DNA of 12,943 nucleotides from Stramenopiles sp. TOSAG23-6 (Eukaryota; Sar): assembly GCA_900128565.1 (NCBI GenBank), contig LT636183.1, forward strand, positions 1 to 12,943, written 5' to 3'. The notes below the pieces were generated by a model. The model saw only the letters and a program-made list of their open reading frames with translations. It was not told where the DNA came from and searched no databases. Below, piece by piece: positions 1 through 9,100 of the stretch; position 1 is the first letter of the stretch; each line of letters opens with the position of its first letter. Made by a program: the position numbers and the translations under genes.

Positions 1-243
1 AGCTTGAATCTTTCTTGCAGCTTCCTGTTGTCGTTGATTTTCTTCTCTAACTATACGATCACGTTGGGCAGCTTGAATCTTTCTTGCTGCTTCCTGTTGT
101 CGTTTATTTTCTTTTCTAGCTATACGATCACGTTGGGCAGCTTGAATCTTTCTTGCTGCTTCCTGCCGTCGTTTATTTTCTTTTCTAACTATACGACCAC
201 GTTGGACAGCTTGAATCTTTGTTGCTGCTTCCTGCCGTCGTTC
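1..243. repeat. 69-bp tandem repeat coding for IQ motifs
   Basis: Units begin at 1, 70, 139 and 208, each with agcttgaatctt, so the period is exactly 69 bp (23 codons). The first three are full and the fourth decays after about 35 bp. Units differ by only a few substitutions, so the array is young or being homogenised. It continues past the left edge, so the copy number is unknown. The exact codon periodicity keeps the minus-strand frame open. Confidence 0.93.
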
Positions 244-828
244 CTGTTCTTGTTTTGCTATAACTGCACGGATTCGTTCCTTCGATTTCTGTTCTAAGAG
301 TTTCAATTTTGAATATATCCTAGAGACATATCCAGATTTTCCACCAACGCCATCGACTTCCAACTGCTTATTTATCTTCTTCCCTATATCTTTACTAGAG
401 ATTGATGATGCTTCTGTTGTAGACAGTGTGACTACAAAGCTACACGTTGTTTCATAGCACGACAGTTTTTTCGTTTCTACAACTTTAGTTCTATATGATA
501 TTCTACTCTTTTTACTAGAAATGTTGACTTGTTTTTCCCAAGAATATTGCATATTTGACAAATTTATCTCAAGCAACCTTCGCTTGCTTCCTGTGGGATT
601 CTTATTAGGAATACTTCTTTCTAGCTCTACATATCTAACATCATTTTTCACAATCACTCCTTTGTAAATTACCACAGCAACGCAAATAAATAACAGGGAA
701 AAAAATAAGGCTAGTTTAACTTTTGAAGTTTTCCAACAACTGTCACTTTCTAAATCTTCTTCTCTTGCTACATTTCTCCTATGTTTTGCACATTGCTTTC
801 TAGTATCATGGAATAGAGGATCTTTCAT
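1..828 (-). CDS. Single-pass membrane protein with C-terminal tandem IQ motifs (5' part of gene, runs off left edge)
   Basis: Reading down from an ATG at 828-826, the frame is open for 276 codons to the window edge. An in-frame TAG at 843-841 lies just upstream, so this is the first possible start. Residues 1-37 are polar and basic, residues 38-60 form one hydrophobic helix (KLALFFSLLFICVAVVIY), and residues 61-190 are a polar domain with two N-glycosylation sequons (NLS, NIS) and two cysteines. From about residue 195 to the edge there are nearly identical 23-residue units, each containing IQAAQRDRIAR. This fits the IQ consensus IQxxxRxxxxR, which binds calmodulin or EF-hand light chains. The 23-residue spacing equals the IQ spacing of myosin necks. 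No motor domain is visible. I do not recognise the family. Topology is puzzling: basic residues before the helix predict a cytosolic N-terminus, which would put the IQ repeats outside the cytosol. The gene shares a divergent promoter with the large coiled-coil gene. Confidence 0.8.
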   Translation of the reverse strand, partial: MKDPLFHDTRKQCAKHRRNVAREEDLESDSCWKTSKVKLALFFSLLFICVAVVIYKGVIVKNDVRYVELERSIPNKNPTGSKRRLLEINLSNMQYSWEKQVNISSKKSRISYRTKVVETKKLSCYETTCSFVVTLSTTEASSISSKDIGKKINKQLEVDGVGGKSGYVSRIYSKLKLLEQKSKERIRAVIAKQEQERRQEAATKIQAVQRGRIVRKENKRRQEAARKIQAAQRDRIARKENKRQQEAARKIQAAQRDRIVREENQRQQEAARKIQA

Positions 829-1079
829 GTTTTCTCTACTCTACAAAAATACATGGGTAGGGTATAACCGAAATTGGTCAATCATCAAATCTTGAAGTTT
901 TGTGGTTGTCTAATAACAAACTATCTGGTTCAATACCCTTGGACAACGCTGAACCCTTACCCAGATCAACCGAACGTTGCGCGGATGTAACGTACCGTAT
1001 ATTACCGGTTACTACAGTTACACAACGTTCCTATCTAAGGCGTTACTAGTGTCGTAGACTGTCTCAACACAAAGTCAAT
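829..1079. promoter_or_regulatory. Divergent promoter region between the IQ-membrane gene and the giant coiled-coil gene
   Basis: The 251 bp between two head-to-head start codons must hold both 5' leaders and both promoters. No ORF or RNA gene is visible. The left half is AT-rich. The right half (960-1050) is richer in CG dinucleotides and holds a nested inverted repeat. No clear TATA box is evident. The role is inferred from gene orientation only. Confidence 0.5.
972..1030. promoter_or_regulatory. Nested inverted repeat in the divergent promoter
   Basis: GAACGTTG at 972-979 is matched perfectly by its reverse complement CAACGTTC at 1023-1030. Inside it, TGTAAC at 986-991 is matched by GTTACA at 1017-1022, directly abutting the outer arm. 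The right arm is therefore a continuous 14 nt, and the left arm has a 6-nt bulge. The centre contains further CCGTA/TTACCGG symmetry. It could be a binding site for a dimeric factor that serves both promoters. Confidence 0.45.
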
Positions 1080-4000
1080 ATGCGAGCATCAAAGCAGCAG
1101 CCAGTTGGTGGGCGATATGCACAGCAGGCGCTAGAAGTTAGCAATAATCTAGATGCGCCGAACCATTCGTCCTTAAAACGCAGGGGAAAGCCTCAACAAA
1201 ATTCCAGTCCTCTTGATGTTGAAAACCATGAACAAAAAAAACAATTTATCAGAACCCCAAAGTTTGAGGGACGAAACCGTAGTGTATCTGCTCGTACATC
1301 GAGTCGGGAGAAGCGAGAAGATTTAGAAGAACGACAAGCTTATGCTGCAATGAAAATACTTGATTCTAGCAATTCCGATGCGGCTATCAAAGTACGGCAC
1401 TTACAAATGCAACTTCAATCTGTTGAAACAACTATGCAGCAACAAATGACTCTTTTTGAACGATTACAGAAAAGAAATATTGAAGCTATTGCGGAGTTAC
1501 GGGTTAGATGTAGGCAGAATGATTCAGAGCTTCTCAAAGCACGCCAGCAAATTCTCATTTTGAAAAACGAGTCCAAACAAAGAGAACTGCCAATATCCAA
1601 TTCAAATCAGCAACAGGCAGCTCAGCAAAAACGTTTTGACGGTTCTCCGAGACGTTCAAAGCAAATGAAGGCTACACTCGTAAATATTAAAGTAAAAAAA
1701 GAAGAAGATATACGAAATAAAACAAAAGAATTGAAACGAGATTCGATGATATGGAAAGCTATAGAGAGCATAAAAACAAAGCATGATGATTATTTGTCAA
1801 CAGCAACGCGAGTAGAGACAAATATGAAGTCACGATTGGGAGCAATCGAAAAAAGGCTGCGACCAAAAGAGCAACAATTAGATAAAATCCAACAATCAGC
1901 TGTTACTGGAGCTGCTGAACTAATTAGTACTGATATGCATAATCAAATTAAAACTCTTGCTGGAGATATTTCGTCGATATCACATCGACTGTTGGCTTCT
2001 GAATCATCACGCGAACTTTTAACACAACAACTTGTGAGCCAGCGTGATCAATTTGCCCTTCAATTCCAGAAATTGCAAAGAAATGTTACTACAATGATGA
2101 AAAGTTCCGAAGAATCTCGACGAAAATTAGAAATTGAAAGAGGTTCGAATGAACAGTGGCAGCGGCATTTTGAGGGGAAATCTCAAGACCAAAGAATCTC
2201 AACTCTTCAAGATACTATAGAACAACTGAAATCTGCTGTTTATACTGGACGCCAAGAATGGACAGGTGCGCTTGAAACAACAGAAAAGAAGCTGGAAGCA
2301 AAATATTCCGCTACAATTGCAGATTTAAAACGGGAAACTTCTCGACAAACTGAGTATGCGGCTACTTTACATCAGAGACTTGAGGGAGCAGTAGATGATA
2401 TCGCAGGAGTTGTTGCGGACGAAACTAGTAACACTGGAGGAGAACTTCAGACTTTGGGTCGGGAGACCCAGAAAGCAGTTGTTACACTGCGTGACCTATT
2501 GGATGATGTTGATAATCGAATTGAAGAACGCCATGATGCTCTGGAGCAAGTAGTTCGCGCAGAAATTAGACAAAGAATCGAAGATAAAAATGCATTTCAT
2601 AATTTGATTGAAGATCGTAAATCAAAAGATAAGAGACAGGATAAAGAGGCTTTGATAATGGTCGAAAATAGTCTTAAGCAAATGGATAGTGTAAAACGTG
2701 ATATGGAAAATGTAGTAAAGCGCCTGGATAGAGCTACTGAAAGTTTCAACCAAGCCCAAAATGTGGAAGCTTCCAAAAGAGAAAACATGGGTGAACAATT
2801 AGAAAAGCGCATATCTATAACATACACTGCTGTAGATGATCTTCGGCAAGAGTTTGATGATACACTAGATAAAATACGCGCGACTCACCAACAGAAGCAC
2901 GATGTACTTAGGAAAAATATTTCAAAACAGCTTGGGGAAAATCGCAAAAATGCGGAGCATATAATGGCGGCGAATAAAGCTTCAACTAGTGAAGATATCA
3001 AACAAAAAATATATTCTATAGAAAAATTATTAGGAAATCGCATTGATGTTGCTCTTCATGAAATGAATGATGTGAGCAATGCATTAGATCGCTCAGTTGT
3101 AACTGCAAATGAAGAGAGAGATAAACTCCGTTCAAATCTCATGCGCCACGTAGCAAATACAGGTGATACAATGTCGGCTATGCAGCGAGCTTCCACAATA
3201 CGGATCGTTGAAGCAGCTGAGCAAACTTTAGCAGACCGGATACAAAGGGAAACCATCGAGCGTACGTCTGGAGATGAAGCGATTGCATCAAGCCTAAAAA
3301 ACATGACAACTGCTACACGTGTTGAACGAGGTCGAGAATTAACTGCACTTGAAAATAATATTCTTAGTGCAGTGAATGATATCGAAGTCAAAATGAGATC
3401 ACTGGCAGATATGCAAGCCTCTAGAGCTGAAAGTGTTGAGTTACGAAATGCTGCATCTGTTGATGAAGTCAGGAGGGTAGTCGATGATACTCGTGCAGAA
3501 TTACGATCTGCCGTAGAGTCTGTTGAACGCGACATCGATACTCGTCATAATGGTTTAAGTCGCGCTTTGATTGCGCGATTCGATGAACAAATGACTGCTT
3601 TACGAATACAGCTAGCTGCCCAGCTCAAGGCAGAATCGGCTAAACGTCTCTCAACGGTTGACGACGCTGAAAAGGGAATGAATGCAAAGCTTGATGCAAT
3701 GGAGGATTTACTCCGAGCAGAGCGAATGGCGGCTCTCCAACAATTGCAATCCACTTTAAAATTGTCAATTGGTGAAGAAGTTACGTGTAGAATAAGAGGT
3801 GATGAAAAAGTTCAGGCTGATTTAGAAAAGGTCTTTGAAGGTCGGTATGACGAACTTCGTAAACAAACAGTTGAGCTCTTCAACTTACCGTCTGTAGTTG
3901 ACGGAATTGCTGCGGTAGAAAGAAGGGAACGTGTTGAAGACAATATTAAAACTAGAGAAGAAGCTCGAACGTTAATTGAAGCAGCTCGTGGTGTTTTCAA

Positions 4001-6089
4001 TGCAAGGTTGGATGAATTCAACAAAATGAATATGTCGCTGAAAGGAGATTTGCATAAAGAAGCAATAGCGCGCTTGAAAGCCGACAAGGGCGTCAGTACA
4101 GATCTCATGGCTCTCATTGATGGCATCGCTGATGGAACCAAAATGGATAAAACACTGATAGAAGCACACTTATCAGCCATAAATAAGAGAAACTCTGAAA
4201 TATCAGAGAGGATTGCTGCAGTTGGATCTCAAGTTAATGAGGTAGAAGTAAACATGAGGAAGATACCAGATCATACAAAACTTGTTGCTGAAGCTGTTAA
4301 AAAAGAAGAACAATTAAAATCCAAAATTACTACAAATAGTAAAAGAGAAAACGAAAAAGTAAAGGAACTAGAAAACGAACAGGATTTAAGACTTCAGAAG
4401 ATTCGCGATGAATCTGATGCGCGGCTTAAAGAGCTTAACAAAAAGTGGAAGTCTGGTCTTCATGCAAGCAGGCTTTTAGCAAAGCAACGTAAAGACAGGG
4501 TTCACAATGAGATTTATGAGCAAGAAATGATTACTGCTACAGAAAAATCTTTGATAAATGATAATTCTATTCGAAATTCTGAACAAAATAATAATTTACG
4601 GAATCTGAAGAAAAAGAACGAAAATATCAAAAAAATAGAAACTAGGCAAGATGAAGCTAACAAATTTAAAAAAAGGGCTGAAAAATCAATTAGAGCAGTA
4701 GCCCGCATTCAAAAGGCTATAAAAAAGCAACGGAGTCTCATGGAAGAAACTAAGGGAAATAGTGAGGAAATGGTCAAATCAGTTAAAAAAATGGAAAAAC
4801 TTGAAAAAGATCTTCAAAAGCAACGACAAAAAACAAAGGAAGCATCTCGACAAGCTGAAGAAGCTACCGATAAAGTTAGAAAAGATAAAGAGTCTATTTT
4901 AAAGATGGAAAAGGAAATTCCTTGGCACCACGGTATGCAAAGACTAACCATTTGTCCTAATGGCCCTTTAAATAAGCAGTGTGATACACCAATACAAGTA
5001 CATACCGAAGAAGATCATACTTGCTTTATTTTCGCTCCTCCTAGCACTGAACCTGGTTCAATATTCGAGGCAGAAGCACAAGCTGTCAAGACAATTATGG
5101 CCGACGCGAAAGCATTGGACAAATCCAAGGTTGGGAATCTCATTCCATGTGATTGGTTGGATCGTACTACATATGTTATTCAGCCAGATGGAGTTGCTGA
5201 AGGAGATACTTTTAAAGCATTTGTTCCCCAATATGACAGTAATGGAAATGTTATTCCGGTCGCCGGTATGAAAGGGTCTGATTCCTTTGAAACACCAGAA
5301 CAAAACTCTGCAAAACCGACAGAAATTGGCGCACTTGCAAAAGCTGTAATGGAAGGTAATGTTGATATTGTCAAAGAATTATTGGACAAAGGCGCAAATC
5401 CGAATGAAGTAGATCAAAACACTGGAGAAACTGCAGCATTTCAGGCAATCTACTTTAATTTCAGTGAAATCTTGAAATTACTGTTAGAAGCAGGTTGCGA
5501 TTTGAAACACCAAAATGCACAAGGCAATACGGCTGTTCATGTAGCCTATATGAAAGAGCGAGAAAATATCATCGAACTATGGGAAAAAGAAAAGCCAAAA
5601 TGGTACACTGAAACTTGTAGTATCAAAAATAAAGAACAAAAAACTCCACTCGATATCAAAGAAGAAAAGAAATCACAGAAAGAAAAGTCTGATGAGAAAT
5701 CGAATGAAGAGGAAGTCACTCCTAAAAAGGGTCAATTATCAAAGGCAGCAAAGAAAAATGATGTTGACACAGTAAAGCTCCTTTTGGAAGAAGGTAGCGA
5801 TCCAAACGAAAAGGACAAAAATGGATCAACACCATTGCACCATTGCGCTTGGTCGGGTCATGTAGAAGTTTCAAAGATGTTGATTGAAGCAGGCGCGGAT
5901 ATTATGTTGACCAACAATAGGTCGGTCACCGCAGTGCATTTAGCAGCTGAAAATAACCAGCTTACTCTGATGCAATACTTTGCCACATTGGATAATTTTG
6001 ATGATGTAATGAACATCAAGAACTCCAATGGGCAGACACCAAGTGAAATAACAGATTTGGATGAATTCAAAGAAAACATTACAATATAA
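1080..6089 (+). CDS. Giant coiled-coil protein with C-terminal beta-type domain and ankyrin repeats (1669 aa)
   Basis: One uninterrupted frame of 1669 codons runs from the first ATG to TAA, with no intron. Residues 1-75 are basic and probably disordered. Residues about 85-1280 are almost entirely charged helix with heptad-like spacing, e.g. AEIRQRIEDKNAF near residue 500, reminiscent of SF-assemblin/giardin rods of flagellar roots (a resemblance only). From I1280 the composition changes abruptly to a beta-rich domain with conserved W, C and P residues. It holds two copies of a P-rich/G-x-F pattern (APPSTEPGSIFEAEA; QPDGVAEGDTFKAFVP). Residues about 1413-1500 and 1548-1655 hold ankyrin repeats (e.g. 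GSTPLHHCAWSGHVEVSKML) split by a lysine/glutamate linker. Likely role: a cytoskeletal or centriole-associated scaffold, with ankyrins docking partners. Function is inferred from architecture and the family is not recognised. Confidence 0.88.
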   Translation: MRASKQQPVGGRYAQQALEVSNNLDAPNHSSLKRRGKPQQNSSPLDVENHEQKKQFIRTPKFEGRNRSVSARTSSREKREDLEERQAYAAMKILDSSNSDAAIKVRHLQMQLQSVETTMQQQMTLFERLQKRNIEAIAELRVRCRQNDSELLKARQQILILKNESKQRELPISNSNQQQAAQQKRFDGSPRRSKQMKATLVNIKVKKEEDIRNKTKELKRDSMIWKAIESIKTKHDDYLSTATRVETNMKSRLGAIEKRLRPKEQQLDKIQQSAVTGAAELISTDMHNQIKTLAGDISSISHRLLASESSRELLTQQLVSQRDQFALQFQKLQRNVTTMMKSSEESRRKLEIERGSNEQWQRHFEGKSQDQRISTLQDTIEQLKSAVYTGRQEWTGALETTEKKLEAKYSATIADLKRETSRQTEYAATLHQRLEGAVDDIAGVVADETSNTGGELQTLGRETQKAVVTLRDLLDDVDNRIEERHDALEQVVRAEIRQRIEDKNAFHNLIEDRKSKDKRQDKEALIMVENSLKQMDSVKRDMENVVKRLDRATESFNQAQNVEASKRENMGEQLEKRISITYTAVDDLRQEFDDTLDKIRATHQQKHDVLRKNISKQLGENRKNAEHIMAANKASTSEDIKQKIYSIEKLLGNRIDVALHEMNDVSNALDRSVVTANEERDKLRSNLMRHVANTGDTMSAMQRASTIRIVEAAEQTLADRIQRETIERTSGDEAIASSLKNMTTATRVERGRELTALENNILSAVNDIEVKMRSLADMQASRAESVELRNAASVDEVRRVVDDTRAELRSAVESVERDIDTRHNGLSRALIARFDEQMTALRIQLAAQLKAESAKRLSTVDDAEKGMNAKLDAMEDLLRAERMAALQQLQSTLKLSIGEEVTCRIRGDEKVQADLEKVFEGRYDELRKQTVELFNLPSVVDGIAAVERRERVEDNIKTREEARTLIEAARGVFNARLDEFNKMNMSLKGDLHKEAIARLKADKGVSTDLMALIDGIADGTKMDKTLIEAHLSAINKRNSEISERIAAVGSQVNEVEVNMRKIPDHTKLVAEAVKKEEQLKSKITTNSKRENEKVKELENEQDLRLQKIRDESDARLKELNKKWKSGLHASRLLAKQRKDRVHNEIYEQEMITATEKSLINDNSIRNSEQNNNLRNLKKKNENIKKIETRQDEANKFKKRAEKSIRAVARIQKAIKKQRSLMEETKGNSEEMVKSVKKMEKLEKDLQKQRQKTKEASRQAEEATDKVRKDKESILKMEKEIPWHHGMQRLTICPNGPLNKQCDTPIQVHTEEDHTCFIFAPPSTEPGSIFEAEAQAVKTIMADAKALDKSKVGNLIPCDWLDRTTYVIQPDGVAEGDTFKAFVPQYDSNGNVIPVAGMKGSDSFETPEQNSAKPTEIGALAKAVMEGNVDIVKELLDKGANPNEVDQNTGETAAFQAIYFNFSEILKLLLEAGCDLKHQNAQGNTAVHVAYMKERENIIELWEKEKPKWYTETCSIKNKEQKTPLDIKEEKKSQKEKSDEKSNEEEVTPKKGQLSKAAKKNDVDTVKLLLEEGSDPNEKDKNGSTPLHHCAWSGHVEVSKMLIEAGADIMLTNNRSVTAVHLAAENNQLTLMQYFATLDNFDDVMNIKNSNGQTPSEITDLDEFKENITI

Positions 6090-6162
6090 TGTATATCTTA
6101 TTATTTATTCTTTCATTTCATTACAATATAAATGTATATTCTATTATTTATTCTTTCATTTC
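6078..6162. repeat. Tandem duplication spanning both stop codons of a convergent gene pair
   Basis: Copy 1 (6078-6119) and copy 2 (6120-6162) both run from attacaatataa to attctttcatttc. They differ by a 1-bp indel and a small substitution/shift near the middle. Copy 1 supplies the TAA of the plus-strand coiled-coil gene. Copy 2 supplies the TAA of the minus-strand ankyrin/EF-hand gene. Confidence 0.85.
6104..6152 (-). terminator. Candidate polyadenylation signals for the minus-strand gene
   Basis: AATAAA reads on the minus strand at 6152-6147, overlapping the stop codon, and again at 6109-6104, about 39 nt beyond the stop, one in each duplicated copy. The downstream copy is better placed for a 3' end. 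Use of AATAAA by this organism is assumed, and AT-rich sequence makes chance hits likely. Confidence 0.35.
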
Positions 6163-9100
6163 AGTGGATACAAGGCACTTTCCGACCATATCTTCATTAC
6201 ATGTCATTATTTTCAACTCTTGAATTAGAGCAGCGTTATCTTTAGTAATTATTTTCATTTCAATGTCTGTTGTTGTTTCATCCGCACTTTCTTTTTCTTC
6301 TTCTTTTAAACAAATTCTATTTATTGTATCATTTACAGGATTAGTGTAAGGTTGAGATATTCGTTGTAACATCTCCTCCTTTTGAGCATGCCCAATTTTC
6401 CTTCGTAGATGTTTTTCTAATTCTGAATAAGCAAACGCTTCAAACTCTTTACAAGCCGACTCCAGAATATTTTCTGCTTTGATTTCAGTATCTTTGAGCT
6501 GATCTATATTGAAAGATTCACTTTCTTTATATTCCACATTTAACTCATTTGCGATTCTACTTTGAATCGATCGTTCTTCCAGTTCAGCTAAAGTCGAGTA
6601 TTTTTCCATCTCGTCGTCAAACGCAATTTTCCATTCATTTTTTTCGCATTTTAAGAAGTGAAGTTCTTCTTGTAGTTTTAATAAATTCATTTGCGAGACA
6701 TTTCCCAAAAATTCTTCATTCTTTTCGACTGATTCTGTCTGTGATGAAGTATTTTGTAAATGTTTTGGGCTATGCGACGGCGGTTGACTTATGGACATTT
6801 CATTTTGTGAATTGTTTGAACTATTTAATGGTATTTGCCGTTTGGATATGTCATTTTGTAAATTTTGAACCACGATTGCAGCTGCTTCTAATTTTCCTTT
6901 GTACTTTGAACACTTATTTTTATATTCTATTTTTGCTTGACTAAAAGAAAATTTAGTTCTTTCTAATTGACTAGATGTTCTACGCAATAATCCATACAGA
7001 TCGAGAATTTCCTGGCGATGTTCATATATCTCCAGATCCTTTTCTTGTTGTTTTTTGTCGTGAATAAGGTTGCCAGTATTTATGCCAGAAACAATCTTTG
7101 CTTCAGTCAATTCCAATTTTTCCAAACTTAAATTAGACTTTGAATGTTCAATTTTCATTTCATGATATTCTTCTTGTATTGTCTGATATTCTTCATGTAA
7201 TGCATCCAGGGATTGTTTTAGTTTAGTTTCCAAGATATTTTCTTCGCTAATCTCACATATGTATTTTTGGAAAATAGTAAAAAATGTTTTGTATTGTTAA
7301 GTTGAAAACTTTGGTTCAAAAAAATAAATTTAAAGTTTTTTAGGTACAAATTTTACTACGAAAACATTTTTGAAAACATACCTTTCTTGTTCATTTTGCT
7401 TCATTAGTTCGTACATTTGTTCTTCGGCAAATTTCAAATCAACATTACATTGTGTACGATGATGTAATAGAACTTCTGATGTTACAGCTTCAAATTTACG
7501 AGTTAAATCTTGCAATTGCGTTTCTTCATTGATTGTTCGTTTTACTACATTATTCTGTAGAACTACCTCATTCAAAGATTTCTCAATAGATTCTTTTTCC
7601 AAAGTAATTTTTTCTAAATTTATAGAAGTATCTCTGAGTTCATTTCGATTCTTCTCTAGGCTTAGTTGAAGTTGTTTGATTTCTACATTATATTTACTTT
7701 CTGTGTCTTCTTTATAGGTTTCGTATAGTTTATCTTTTTCAGCAGCTAATTCTATCATTGTTTCAATTTCAGATTTATTTTTTTCAGCAGCTAATTCTAT
7801 CATTGTTTCAATTTCAGATTTCCTATTATCCCATTGTACATCAACCGCCTCTCTCTCTCGTGAAGTTTTAGACTCAATTTCGGTTTGAAATTGAAATATT
7901 TCGGCACGAAATCGATTGGCAGAATCTTTCATTTCTTGCTTCAAATTCGCTTCAGTGATTTTTGCAATTTCAAATTTAGAATTGAATTCTGATAGAAACT
8001 TTGCATGTAATGTATCAGCAATCTCTTTTTCTATATTAGTTTTTGTCTCTTGTTGTGTATTATTTTTTGATGCATCTTTTGCAATAGAATAATTATCTGT
8101 ATTATTTTTTGGTGCATCTTTTGCAATAGAATAATTATCTGTATTATTTTTTAAGGTACTATTACTTTTGCAGAAACTTCGATTCGATTTTGGTTTAGGA
8201 GATTTAAATGTCAGTATATCAGTATTTCGTGGCTGTTCTTCGCATATTTCTTGTTCTTTATTTTCATCAATTAGACGAGGATGCTTGGTTGCTCTATTAT
8301 CTATACTTAATGAATTTTCAGATGTATCACATTTAGAATGTCTCGTATTTGAAAAAATATTCTCTATTACTGGGTTATGATGGTATCCTTGGGTAGTACA
8401 CGGTGACGGAAATCGACGAGGTGGGAGAATTGAATTATTCTCTGAAAATAATATAGTAGGGTTGCCTTGAGTGTGATGTACATTTTGATTTGATTTGTAT
8501 CGAATCGGCACTACCGCATCGTTTATTGGTGTATGGGGGGATGAAATATCTTGATTTGATTTGTATCGTATTGGCACAGTAACATCGTTTATTGGTGTAT
8601 GGGGAGATGATATGCATGTACTAGTATACATTATATGGGGAGAACGATTCTTTATACTCTTTGTTATTGTTCTTTCTTTCGGATATGCTTTTGGGTTAAG
8701 GTTTTTGTTTGGTGACTTTTTTTTAATTGAACAATCATATATATTTAATAAAGACTTCTCTGAAATGTTGAAATCATTGTGAATATAATCTAAAATATAT
8801 GACCAATCGATACTACCAGTACTATCTACATTAATTATAGTATATAAAATATCCGCTTCTTCCATTGTCATTTTTGTTATTTGGCAAATTACAATAACGA
8901 ATTCATCTTTTGTCATTTTATCATGTATTTTCATAAAATATGTCAAAATTGATGTTTTTTGTTAGGTACAAAATTTGCTACGAAAAAAAATCGAAATTGG
9001 AAAACAATGAAACATTCAGGTCCATTTCTCGCAATACGCAAAAAGTCTTTTCCTGGTACATCCTTTAATTGCTGTATTAATTTATTCCTCTGTCTAATTT

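Noticed and set aside
1-243. CRISPR-like array
   Set aside because: Units are contiguous with no spacers, codon-periodic and coding. The organism is eukaryotic.
4-297. Plus-strand 97-aa ORF with repeats (SLNLSCCFLLSF...)
   Set aside because: It is the antisense shadow of the minus-strand IQ-repeat array. The 69-bp period keeps this frame open too, and composition does not look like a real protein.
3056-4180. Several minus-strand ORFs (69-159 aa) inside the giant coiled-coil gene
   Set aside because: Serine/arginine-rich shadows of the lysine/glutamate coding strand, with no domain or promoter support.
8435-8617. Minus-strand ORF with tandem peptides (YTNKRC...)
   Set aside because: Same strand as the ankyrin/EF-hand gene but another frame. 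It is open because of the 66-bp tandem duplication.
8907-9013. Target-site duplication TGAAT flanking the second intron
   Set aside because: CTGAAT before the donor and ATGAAT after the acceptor share only 5 AT-rich bases, and the other introns show nothing similar, so chance is as likely.
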